In this document: positions 55,686-64,000 of the stretch, in pieces | How positions within the stretch are numbered: position 1 is the first letter of the stretch | How the letters are laid out: each line of letters starts with the position of its first letter | Origin: Macrolepiota albuminosa | Lineage: Eukaryota; Basidiomycota; Agaricomycetes; Agaricales; Agaricaceae | DNA length: 64,000 nt | Reading direction: 5' to 3' | NCBI GenBank assembly: GCA_027475525.1 | Contig: JAMWFC010000129.1 | Coordinates: forward strand, 62,001 to 126,000 | Notes under the pieces: model-generated | Databases searched by the model: none | The model's input: the letters and a program-made list of their open reading frames with translations, nothing else | Told to the model about the DNA's origin: nothing | Made by a program: the position numbers and the translations under genes

Positions 55686-56777
55686 GTCGTGGAATATGGG
55701 TACCGAATTCATCTATCCCATGGGAAGTGTAACCAGTTGTAGCGCCCTGAATGGCATTTGGAATGTCGTCAAGTCGTGAGAGGAAGAGTGAATTAAGCAC
55801 TCATCATAGCCAACGTACAGATCCAGGGTAGCACCACATATCCATCCCGCAAAAGATTCAGCAATATGATCGGGAAATGGCAGTACCCCTGAATGACAAA
55901 TTGTGACTTTGTTTAGCAGCTCCAGACTGTGGACAATATGTAGCTTCCCATTTTTCTTTAGCACACAAAACTATCTTGATTGGTAGGCCAAATTGGAAGG
56001 CTTGTATACTCCTGCCGCTATCCTGGAACAAATAATTTGGCAAACTTCAGCTTTAATGCTCGGTGGTATAGGTAGGTTATGCTCAGTTCAAGGTACGTGA
56101 GGTATCATTGGTATAACCACTGGTGGGAAGAAGTCAGTTCTGAGTTTACTGCATTCTGAATCCTCCCAAGCAAACGCTTCGTTTTGTTTTCATATAATGT
56201 TGACTAATACATTTAGTTCTGCCATCAATAGAAAGCCTGTATCATGGGCGCTAAGGAATAGCACCCGTTGTTCTTCTGTAAATTGTCCTGTAGGCTCGAA
56301 GGGTAACAGATTCAGATTAAGTTCAGGAAGGGTCGCTAATAGGTCACCAATGATCTTTCTCTCAATGCAAAATTCCTCAGGTACAACGCTTGCTACTGGT
56401 TTCATTTTAAGCGCTACTAGCTTGTACTTCTTTTTAACCTGAACCTCTTTGTGCTTAGAGGTACTGTTGTTAGCAAATGTATTATAAATGGAACTTTGGT
56501 TTCTAGCAAAACCGGATATCAAAGGTTCTTTAGAATCAGGAGTAGAAACAAAATAAGTATCTGTCAAAAGATTTTTAGTAATATCGGACATGGTGAGGTA
56601 TAAGTAGGATAAAGCTTTGCTAGTAAGCGACATAGAAGTGTTCAAAATTTCATAGGCTAAAGGAGTATGTGATATAAGAGTTACTTGCCCAGTCCGATGA
56701 TTATAGTCCAAGACAAGCGCTTCATCTCTATGATCCTCATCACTCATCTCCTTGATGGTGCTGGAAAACACTCGCAA
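55686..56777 (-). pseudogene. A3 reverse transcriptase, upstream part
   Basis: Continues from 47382 across element C. From 56777 down: RVFSSTIKEMSDEDHRDEAL linker, PEEFCIERKIIGDLLATLPE, and EEQRVLFLSAHDTGFLLMAE; then palm blocks FCVLKKNGKLHIVHSLELLN, PFPDHIAESFAG and YDECLIHSSSHDLTTFQMPF, ending at the C insertion. Stops lie between blocks. Confidence 0.85.
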
Positions 56778-56899
56778 GGCTTGTTGCTAATGTAAGATCA
56801 CTTTCTCGGTCCTGGCTTCTGGAACCTCCCTCAGAAAAATGTCAGTACCGTTCTTCTGACCCCAAAGTTAGAGTCGCTAATAGTTAGCGTCATTTTGTC

Positions 56900-57420
56900 T
56901 TCAGATGTTGTCTTGACCACTGATCAAGCTAACGCATCAAAGGGCCTCTCTAATAGTAAGTTATATGTGGGTGATCTCAGTATGTGAATTTGCAAATAGA
57001 ATATAAGGTCGCCAATAGCACATGGCACATTCCGGGCTATTCCCAAGAATTGATCAATCGTGCTGTTAGCGCTCTGCATGTTAAGAATGATCGTGGGGTC
57101 ATAAATAATGCCCAGTTCATTAGCAACATTGGCAGCCATTGAAATAATTTGTAATCTGCTGTCTACGATAGACTCTATTTTGCTTTTTCCATCAACTGTC
57201 AGCATAATTGAGTGAATCGTGTGAGTCTTGGGCTACAGTCAGGATGGCAGGATCATTGCTAGATCTTAGCAATTTGAGGTAAGTTTCAACTGGGTCAATG
57301 TACGTTGCTTCTTTGAGTGGTGCGGCCTCTTTCTTGATTTCCAGTGCTACTGTCTCTGTTATGTATGCAAATCCAGGCAGCGTGTTATTACATTTATCCA
57401 CTGCCATTACATTGCTGGCT
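56900..57420 (-). pseudogene. A3 protease
   Basis: KSKIESIVDSRLQIISMAAN is the active-site segment with Arg for Gly, as in A2, followed by STIDQFLGIARNVPCAIGDL and PTYNLLLERPFDALA. Inactive as read. Confidence 0.83.
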
Positions 57421-57428
57421 ATATTTTG

Positions 57429-59380
57429 TCAAGGAATAACCGCAGTACACATCTGGTTCCTGACATCTGGCGCCACGCTGCATAACTCTTCTACCAATAG
57501 CGTAACCTGACTTTGCATGATGCAATCAAAAACTACCTTAGACTTTTCCAGATTGTATATAGGCACTGTGGGTCGATATCTCCCCATAGGTTTATCTGGC
57601 GCTCCAAAGTTGTGATTAAGAAGTGGGGCGTAGTTGCCCCCAAGGCCAGCATAAGGATGCAGCGGCAGCTTTGTAACGGCTGGCACCTTAGTTGCTTTAG
57701 GTATGTTGTTGTTAGCGCTAGAAGTTGAGGCTTTTGCTGGGGCAGGGCCTGTCATCGCATCTGATGGTCTATAATCTTTTAAAGGCTGCTTGCCCTTTTT
57801 GATCTCTACCCCATCGAAGACCTAATTCTTTAGTGACTTCAGCTCCTTCTCTAGTGTCTCAATTCTCTCTTTGCGGGACAGCGTAGGTTGGTCACTGATA
57901 GCATTTAGCTGGAGTACTTTGTAAATTAGCGCTTGTTGAGGAGTTGCTTCTGCTTCTGTTGTTGCCATGCTATTCAAGTTGCCTGTCGCTAAGTTCCCAG
58001 GATTTCGATGATGCCACTCATCAATGCATCCCTGGAACGTCTTATGCTCGGGATAAAGGGGAATATTAGCACCCAAAGGTAAGACTAGTTTTCCATCCAT
58101 CCCACAGCATGCTTTCCCTTGTCGCAAATACTGTTCAAGGATAGCACATTGACCCCTGGTCATGGTATGTCCTGCCTCACCACAGAAATGGCAAAGTCCC
58201 ATCTGTACATTGTTTCTAGGCACCAAGAGACTAGTCAAGATCAAGGTCTCCAGTTTATTCATGACATTAGCGACTGCATTGTTAACGGCATTTTCCAAAT
58301 CCTCCTTCTTGACGTATCCATTGCGGTCATTAGCGGCACTAGGTGCTGGCAGCTCTAATTTGGGTGCCATTCCTCCATGGTCCACACCAGGTCGCTGTAA
58401 AGGTATATCTGTATCTGTGCCCTTTAATACCTACTTTCCTGCCTCAAAGACCTTTTTTATATTGTAGGGTTCCTCAGGGTGATGGTCATGCATAATGATC
58501 TCCAAGCATCACGCAATCTTAGTCCATAACAAGGTCGGGAATCCTTGTTGAAACAACCGGCACTCCTCGTTCCTGTATAACTTCCCATTTTGGACCAGCC
58601 ATCTTGCTATCCGCTAGAAATCACGATAATAAGTTGATAACGCTCCTAGAGTATAGATTCCTGCCGCAAAAGTGTCCTGTACTAGCTTCTGGATTTCCAT
58701 TACCATATAACGTGTAGCTTCTTCAGTGCCAGGATATAAATGAATGATAGCCTTTTTCCATTCATTATAGGTAAAAGGCCTTGGCACTGCATCACTGGTA
58801 AGTCCTTGGAACTCCTTCAAACCTGTCCATGATTCAGCTGTATTGTATGAGACGTATCTGGCAGCGTATTTCTTCATCTGTGTATTGTTGGTCATGCGAC
58901 AGTCACGTAGCAAATACTCCAACTCTTTGAAATACTGTGTTAGTTCACAGAGCTTTGTTTCATCCCATTTTGGCGATGAGAAGTGGTTTCTGGATGGCAT
59001 GCGCTGATTATTTGGCTGATCCATACTGGTAGGTGTGTTTGTCGAAGTAGGAAAGGTGGTGGTGCTCGTGTTACTTAGCGTCGATATCGTAGGTACAGGC
59101 TCAGTTAGCTCTGAGTCACTAGGTTCTGGCAATAATAACTTAGATAACTCTTCTAGAGGAGTAAGCGGTGTATGATTTTTGCCTGCTAAGTACTCAAATG
59201 GTCAGGAAAAAGGGAAAAAGAGAAAAAGCTTTCAGCTAGGCTGTCTGGGGTGGCCTCAAGCTCCTGGTCCAAAGTCTGTCTTGATAGCACGCCTAGTAAG
59301 TGTGGTGAATCAGTAGTGCTTGGTTTAAACGCGCTCTCCAACAGGAGGCGGCACTGTTGCTGGGCTCGAGTTTCTGGCAA
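57429..59380 (-). pseudogene. gag: A3 gag and gag-protease linker
   Basis: Blocks: 59132-58614 capsid-like (KWDETKLCELTQYFKELEYL, NEWKKAIIHLYPGTEEATR); 58385-57822 with the knuckle CHFCGEAGHTMTRGQC (again H-x6-C) and coiled coil KERIETLEKELKSLKN; 57755-57429 a Pro/Thr linker. A2 aligns throughout, so the start is likely the Met equivalent to 38494 (about 59166), mutated here. Confidence 0.83.
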
Positions 59381-59420
59381 AATTCTGTCTCAGAAGAACT
59401 CCTCACGGTGGGCTCCAAAA

Positions 59421-60467
59421 TAATGATGCCAACTGTGGTTGGATGCACTGGACATATACGCAGTACAATGCTGTCTTCAGTGCTTGGTGTGCGTAGTTGT
59501 GAGGAGTCCTGACAGGGTCCTGGTGTGCTTGAGCAGAGGTTATAGTGCCTCAGGGGCTACCTGGCAGATGGTAAGCGTCGTAGCTTAAACAAAGGTATAG
59601 AAGAAAAAACGAGTAGCGCAGCATATTGTGCCTGTAAGTGGCACTGTAAACAATGAAGACAAGATAGACGAGGCTAGCGCCCAACTTAGTGGCAAAGTCA
59701 GAGAAAGCTAGCGTAATTTGAACGCTAAGTGTAACTGGGTGCTCAAGAGGTTACAATTCATTGTTATATACATGTCAAGTAGCTATTTTATATACTATGC
59801 GCTACCGTGTTTGCCAAGATAAAAAAGTCCATCTGTGGCGCTACCTCCTAGCACCTCTCCTCATGGTTTCCTCTAATGGTGACCTGTCAACGGCGACCTT
59901 TTGCACATGGATGATGGCGACCAACAGCGTTATGACCCACGGCGACCAGCAGCGACTCTATATTGACTTAGAATTATATGAGTCTGCTCACTTTTACTAT
60001 AACTTTGATTGGCCAGGCTGTTCTGGGGTATGGTCAGAAAATCCTCAACAGACGCCGTGAGCGCTAATGTCAGCGCTACTCATTGTACCAGTTCCTGACA
60101 GGTCCAGATGTCAGATTTAAGTATATCCTGTGCTGCCATTATTGATCCTTTTAGACTTCTGATTGAAGTGCCTTGTCTAATGGCAGTGCCTGCTGCTGGC
60201 TCTTTCTGGAAATGATCAGGGTTTAGTTAGAGTACTCTCCCGCCGTTGTGTTAGCGCTATATGTTCTGAGTCTCTTTTGTCCTTGGAATAGGTGAATGGA
60301 GTGTGCTGAAGGCCTGGTAGCTGGCGGTTAATAGATATGTCCTGTAGTAGAGTGCCAGAGCTAGTGCTGCTCTATATTCCCAACTGGTTGCTAGAGTCTT
60401 CAGTACATCAAGTGTCAGTTGGCCTATAATGTCCCTTGATGCGCTCAGTCTGAGTAGAAGCCTATTA
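59421..60467 (-). repeat. A3 5' LTR, beta type
   Basis: TAATGATGCC to AGCCTATTA, 1047 bp; the terminal TG and CA both carry transitions. Its inner side has the same TGGAGCCCAC primer site as A2. Confidence 0.9.
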
Positions 60468-61926
60468 TCAGATTGTATAAAGAAGACCTGTATCATCTGA
60501 ACGTGGCCCTGCCAGTACACACACTAGCTTCAATCAACATAAACATGCTTCATCAACACCTTGCACATATATCTTCAGATTGACTGATCCAAATAGTGAA
60601 TGATGGATGCGTTGAAGGAATTGACAAAGTAACCGGCAAGGCAAAATTCTGTGAGCCTTGTGTACTGGCCAAGTCAAAGAAACTTCTGTTCAAGCACAAA
60701 GAGCAGCGAGCAATCCACCCATTCCAAGTCATATACTCTAACATTGGCGGACCTATAAACACAACAGACTGCCATGGAAACAAATTCTGAATTTTTTTCA
60801 TCGACGACTACAGACACTTTTCATGGGTGTACTTCATGTGAAAGAAGAGCAAAGCCCTTTTACACTTTCAAGAGTTCAAAAGAGACATTCATGCATACTT
60901 AGAAATCAAAATTGATGAACTACACTTATCAGAAAACTTTATAAACTTCTTTCAGTCAGACAATGGGGAAGAATACATCAGAAAGATGTTTTAGGAGGAA
61001 CTTGGCCAAATAGGTGCAGTACACCTCATGACAGCACTGGACACACCAGAACAGAATAGACTAACTAGCTGAACGGATGAATTAAACACTTGTGAACACA
61101 GCAACAGCCATGCTTATAGAATCCGGGCTACCAAAAACCTTTTGGTCTGATGCCATGTCAACTGTTGCCGTCATGATTAGCAGAACTCCAGCCTCTGGCT
61201 TGAAAGGAAAGACACCTTACACAATGGTCTTCAATAGAAAAGTCAACATATCCTGGCTACGCCCATTTGGATTGCTAGCCTATGTACTTATCCCAAAAGA
61301 CAAACATGAAGGAAAGTTCTTGAATAAAGCTCAAAAAGCAGTTCTAATCAGGTATACCACAGGCAAGAAGACTTACAAGCTCTTGGACTTGAAAACAAGA
61401 AAGGAGTTCAGTAGCCGTCACATTCGATTCAACAAAGATCCACACTTATCTCTAGAGTCTTTCTCCTTCAAAGACCAAGACCCACAAGCCACTGCTCGCC
61501 AGTGGGGGCCAAACCTGTTGCGGCTCAGGCCAAACTACTCTTGAGACAAATGTGGTGCAGAAAACTGCAACTCTGACAACGAATCAACTTACGGCATGGA
61601 TTCTGTCTCAGTGGGAGCACAAGTACCTGAGCCAAATGAAGCAAAAAGTGAATACCACATGCTGAGCTCATTGCCAGCTACTTCCCTCAAATTAACGCCT
61701 ACAAATCTGCCTGAGGTCCAGACAATTCCCACTCAACCACCTGCTGCCACAGTGAGGAAGCAAAAATGGCCTCTAAAACAGACCTCACAAGCTTCAGAGT
61801 CAGTGGGAGACCATGCAGACAGCAAGTGCCTGACATGCACCAGAAAGCCCATGCTGTGAGATGCAGACTATTGCCAAGCACTGAGGTTAGAGAAGAAACA
61901 AAAAGAGGACAACCGGGCTGAAAAAC
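60468..61926 (+). pseudogene. E: degraded Ty1/copia integrase region
   Basis: Plus strand: LYKEDLYHLN and NMLHQHLAHISSD, then CEPCVLAKSKKLLF complete the zinc region. VIYSNIGGPINTTD carries N where the first catalytic D is expected, and FFQSDNGEEYIRKMF has the second. From 61092 an open 150-codon stretch (ATAMLIESGLPKTFWSDAMS, LRPFGLLAYVLIPKDKHEGK) is the integrase C-terminal part, followed by a Pro/Ser linker to about 61860. A3 cut it at 60467 and D2 at 61927. It differs from D throughout, so it is a separate family. Confidence 0.82.
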
Positions 61927-62305
61927 TGTTAAAGACAGGCAAAGCACAAAGGACAGAAACTGTCACTAAAGCTGAAGTCCAAAGTCAGAAAGAGTGTATT
62001 GAGCAAGTAAAGTATTACTAATCTGAAGTCCAAAGTCAGAAAGAGTGAGGACTTCAGATGATCTATCTACAGTTTATATACTACTGGAAAACTATATACC
62101 TGAAGTCCAAAGTCAGAAAGAGTGAGGACTTCAGATGATCTATCTACAGTTTATATACTACTGGAAAACTATGTACATGTGATAAAATATAATCACATGT
62201 GGATACATGTGATAGAATATAATCACATGGGGAATACATGTGATAGAATGAACTTGGGATAGAATGATGATCATAATGGAATGCATGCAACAGGCAATTT
62301 CAACA
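61927..62305 (-). repeat. D2 3' LTR
   Basis: TGTTAAAGACAGG to TTTCAACA, 379 bp including the 77-bp duplication at 62023 (302 without it). Confidence 0.9.
62023..62176. repeat. 77-bp tandem duplication 19
   Basis: Exact copies at 62023 and 62100 in the D2 LTR. Other D LTRs have one. Confidence 0.92.
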
Positions 62306-62342
62306 GTCCCCTCTGATCTAATGTATCTCCAAGTTTGAATGA

Positions 62343-62705
62343 TTAATAAATTCCCATTCCTTGTCTGCAAAATTGCACTTTAGGCAAAGGAAGTGGTTTT
62401 GTAAGAAGATCTGCAACTTGTTCTGTTCCAGGAATGTGATAAGGCACAAGTTTATGTTGTTCAACTGCTTCTCTAAGCCAGTAAAAACAAAGATCAAGAT
62501 GCTTCATTCTTCCATGATGCTCTGGATTTTTAGTCACATTGATGGCAGATTGATTGTCAATCAGCATGGGAGATGGAGCAGTAGCAGAATATCCCATTTC
62601 ATGCAGAATATTTCGCATCCAGAAGATCTCTTTGCCAGCTTCTACAGCAGCAATGTATTCTGCTTCAGTTGTGGACAATGTAACAACTGATTGAAGCTTG
62701 CTGCT
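62343..62705 (-). pseudogene. D2 RNase H, C-terminal part after a stop
   Basis: SKLQSVVTLSTTEAEYIAAV, LIDNQSAINVTKNPEHHGRM and VADLLTKPLPLPKVQFCRQG form the RNase H core and the end of pol at 62343. It is in frame with the reverse transcriptase upstream; only a TAG at 62706-62708 (TGG in D1) separates them. Confidence 0.9.
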
Positions 62706-64000
62706 CTATCCAATGGCTCCACCACCAATTGTAGTCAAATATCCACCAGTAGAGCGTCCAGTATCAGGGCAATCTCCATGTGAAGAATCACAAAATGTAG
62801 TAAAAGGTTGGATGCCAGTGTCAGCATTGTAGTGAAGCTTGTAGTCCATGGTGCCTTTGCAATAGCGCAGTAAGTGCTTAACAGCTGCCCAATGCTTAGG
62901 TCCTGGAGAAGAATTAAAGTGTCCCAAGCATGACACTGCATATGCAATATCTGGTCTTGTCATAGTAGCCAAATACTGCAATGAACCAACTGCATTCAGA
63001 TAGGGTACATTCTGCATTTCCTCTACTTCTGCTTCACTTTGAGGTGCCATAGCTTTGGATAGCTTGAGACCAGATGACATTGGGGTGGATACAGGGTTGC
63101 AATCACTCATTTTATAGCGCTCCAACATGTCAACAATGTATTGATGTTGTGAGAGTGAAATTGAGCGCTTGGAGCGGTCTCTATGTATCTGAACACCCAG
63201 GAGGAAGTGAGAAGGGCCCAAATCACGGATTTTGAAGTGCTTTTGCAGGTCTTTGACAGCAGTGTCAATTGCAGCAGTGGACTTTGAAGCAAGTGTAATG
63301 TCATCAATATAAATGGGTACAATGATCTTGACTTCTCCTCTGACATAAAGATAGATAGAGCGGTCAGATTCAAGTCTTTTAAAGCCCATTGATGATAGTG
63401 TTGCATGTAGCTTCTTGTTCCACTGTCTGCCTGCTTGCTTTAAGCCATAAAGTGACTTTTTAAGCTTGAGCACCCTTTTTCCATTCTGAAACCCTTCTGG
63501 TTGAAGCATATAGATATCCTCCTCTAAATCACCATTGGGAAAAGCAGAAGTGACATCCACAGAGCGCAATTCCATGTCTTCAATGCCAGCAATAGCAAGA
63601 ATAAGGCGCAGAGAGGCAGGACGAAATGTTGGTGCAAAAACTTCATTGTAGTCAATGCCAGGGCGTTGTGCATAACCCTTTGCAACAAGTCTAGCTTTAA
63701 ACCTCTCAATTGAGCCATTTGCATTGCGCTTAATGCGAAATACCCATCCACTGCCAATAGCTTTCTTGCCTTCAGGCAAGTCACACTCCTCCCAAGTTCC
63801 ATTAGCAACCAATGAAACATATTCATCAACTGCTGCCTGATACCACTTGTCAGCATCCTCAGATTTCATAGCTTGTTTGAATGTTCTAGGATCTGAAGAG
63901 CTAGCCATTCCAGCAAACTGAACATCTTCAAAACCAGGATCAAGTGGTTCTGGCTCTGGTTCTTCTTGTTCAAGATCAGACCCCAATTCCAATTCACCTT
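62706..64000 (-). CDS. D2 reverse transcriptase and start of RNase H, partial
   Basis: Open for more than 428 codons from the window end. FKQAMKSEDADKWYQAAVDE to GSGWVFRIKRNANGSIERFK is the conserved RVT_2 entry, then ARLVAKGYAQRPGIDYNEVF, SVDVTSAFPNGDLEEDIYML and KSLYGLKQAGRQWNKKLH. The catalytic motif is YIDD in IVPIYIDDITLASKS. The thumb has LGVQIHRDRSKRSISLSQHQ and TRPDIAYAVSCLGHF, and RNase H begins TTFCDSSHGDCPDTGRSTGG. A TAG at 62706-62708 cuts the polyprotein just after GGGAIG. The start lies beyond the window. Confidence 0.93.
   Translation of the reverse strand, partial: GELELGSDLEQEEPEPEPLDPGFEDVQFAGMASSSDPRTFKQAMKSEDADKWYQAAVDEYVSLVANGTWEECDLPEGKKAIGSGWVFRIKRNANGSIERFKARLVAKGYAQRPGIDYNEVFAPTFRPASLRLILAIAGIEDMELRSVDVTSAFPNGDLEEDIYMLQPEGFQNGKRVLKLKKSLYGLKQAGRQWNKKLHATLSSMGFKRLESDRSIYLYVRGEVKIIVPIYIDDITLASKSTAAIDTAVKDLQKHFKIRDLGPSHFLLGVQIHRDRSKRSISLSQHQYIVDMLERYKMSDCNPVSTPMSSGLKLSKAMAPQSEAEVEEMQNVPYLNAVGSLQYLATMTRPDIAYAVSCLGHFNSSPGPKHWAAVKHLLRYCKGTMDYKLHYNADTGIQPFTTFCDSSHGDCPDTGRSTGGYLTTIGGGAIG

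Larger units (their letters stand above)
39811..60467 (-). mobile_element. A3: beta Ty3/gypsy element, interrupted by C
   Basis: Minus-strand element from the remaining part of its left (3') LTR (39811-40214) to its right (5') LTR (59421-60467). Element order from 5' to 3': LTR, gag, protease, reverse transcriptase, (element C inserted), RNase H, integrase, gene X, antisense cysteine gene on the other strand, polypurine tract, LTR. It sits in copia E at 60468. Without C it is about 12 kb. All genes are broken. Confidence 0.88.
61927..64000 (-). mobile_element. D2: Ty1/copia element, runs off the window
   Basis: 3' LTR at 61927-62305, polypurine tract (minus strand AGATCAGAGGGGAC), RNase H and reverse transcriptase on the minus strand, continuing past the window end. 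CpG is kept and only one stop is seen in the 1.65 kb of coding sequence, so it is much younger than D1. Confidence 0.92.

Overview
This window looks like repeat-rich chromosomal DNA of a basidiomycete fungus, most likely an Agaricomycete. The evidence is the mix of fungal Ty3/gypsy chromoviruses, chromodomain-less Ty3/gypsy elements and Ty1/copia elements, the 47-56 nt GT-AG introns, and CpG decay in old copies. I recognise no host housekeeping gene, tRNA, rRNA, CRISPR array or bacterial operon. Almost every base that can be assigned belongs to LTR retrotransposons inserted into one another.

I use working names for the families. B is a + strand chromovirus with 739-bp LTRs (TGTCACG...CCTGACA). 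A is a chromodomain-less Ty3 family with LTRs of about 1 kb (TGATGACGCC...CTATCA; two LTR subtypes, alpha and beta). C is a chromovirus with 499-bp LTRs (TGTAAGG...CCTGACA). D is a Ty1/copia family with LTRs of 0.2-0.3 kb (TGTTGAAATT...CTTCAACA). E is a second, degraded copia.

Layout: 1-2018 has no recognisable gene. A C-type LTR (2019-2305 plus 24975-25257) is split by element B1 (2306-24974, 5-bp target duplication AAAAC). B1's reverse transcriptase is split by alpha element A1 (8046-19797, 4-bp duplication ACGT). A1 contains a beta element (from 13663), which is split by B2 (from 16868), and this stack ends in a 100-N gap (19626-19725). From 25258 to 34585 lies an old, CpG-poor graveyard: an unknown spliced gene X, a decayed antisense gene, A4 pol fragments, copia D1, and pieces of D and C LTRs. 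From 34588 to 60467 there are two beta elements on the minus strand: A2 (34588-39810) sits in the left LTR of A3 (39811-60467), and A3 is split by element C (47383-55685), which itself carries a solo D LTR and a solo alpha LTR. From 60468 a degraded copia E is followed by copia D2 (61927 to the window end, minus strand), the least damaged pol in the window.

The elements encode the usual gag, protease, reverse transcriptase, RNase H and integrase, nearly all broken. The unexpected component is a spliced gene placed antisense between integrase and the 3' LTR in both A and B. The copy at 9164-11401 is fully intact: six exons, 661 aa and a six-cysteine cluster. Chromoviruses B and C carry a primer-binding site complementary to their own LTR (Tf1-type self-priming), whereas A has a TGG-type tRNA site. 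B also has two protease domains in tandem.

The assembly needs care. Nineteen tandem duplications, each exactly 77 bp, lie mainly in the young repeats and look like unmerged k=77 de Bruijn overlaps. Each adds a frameshift, so many breaks in these genes are probably not biological. The 100-N gap hides an unknown and probably large amount of sequence.
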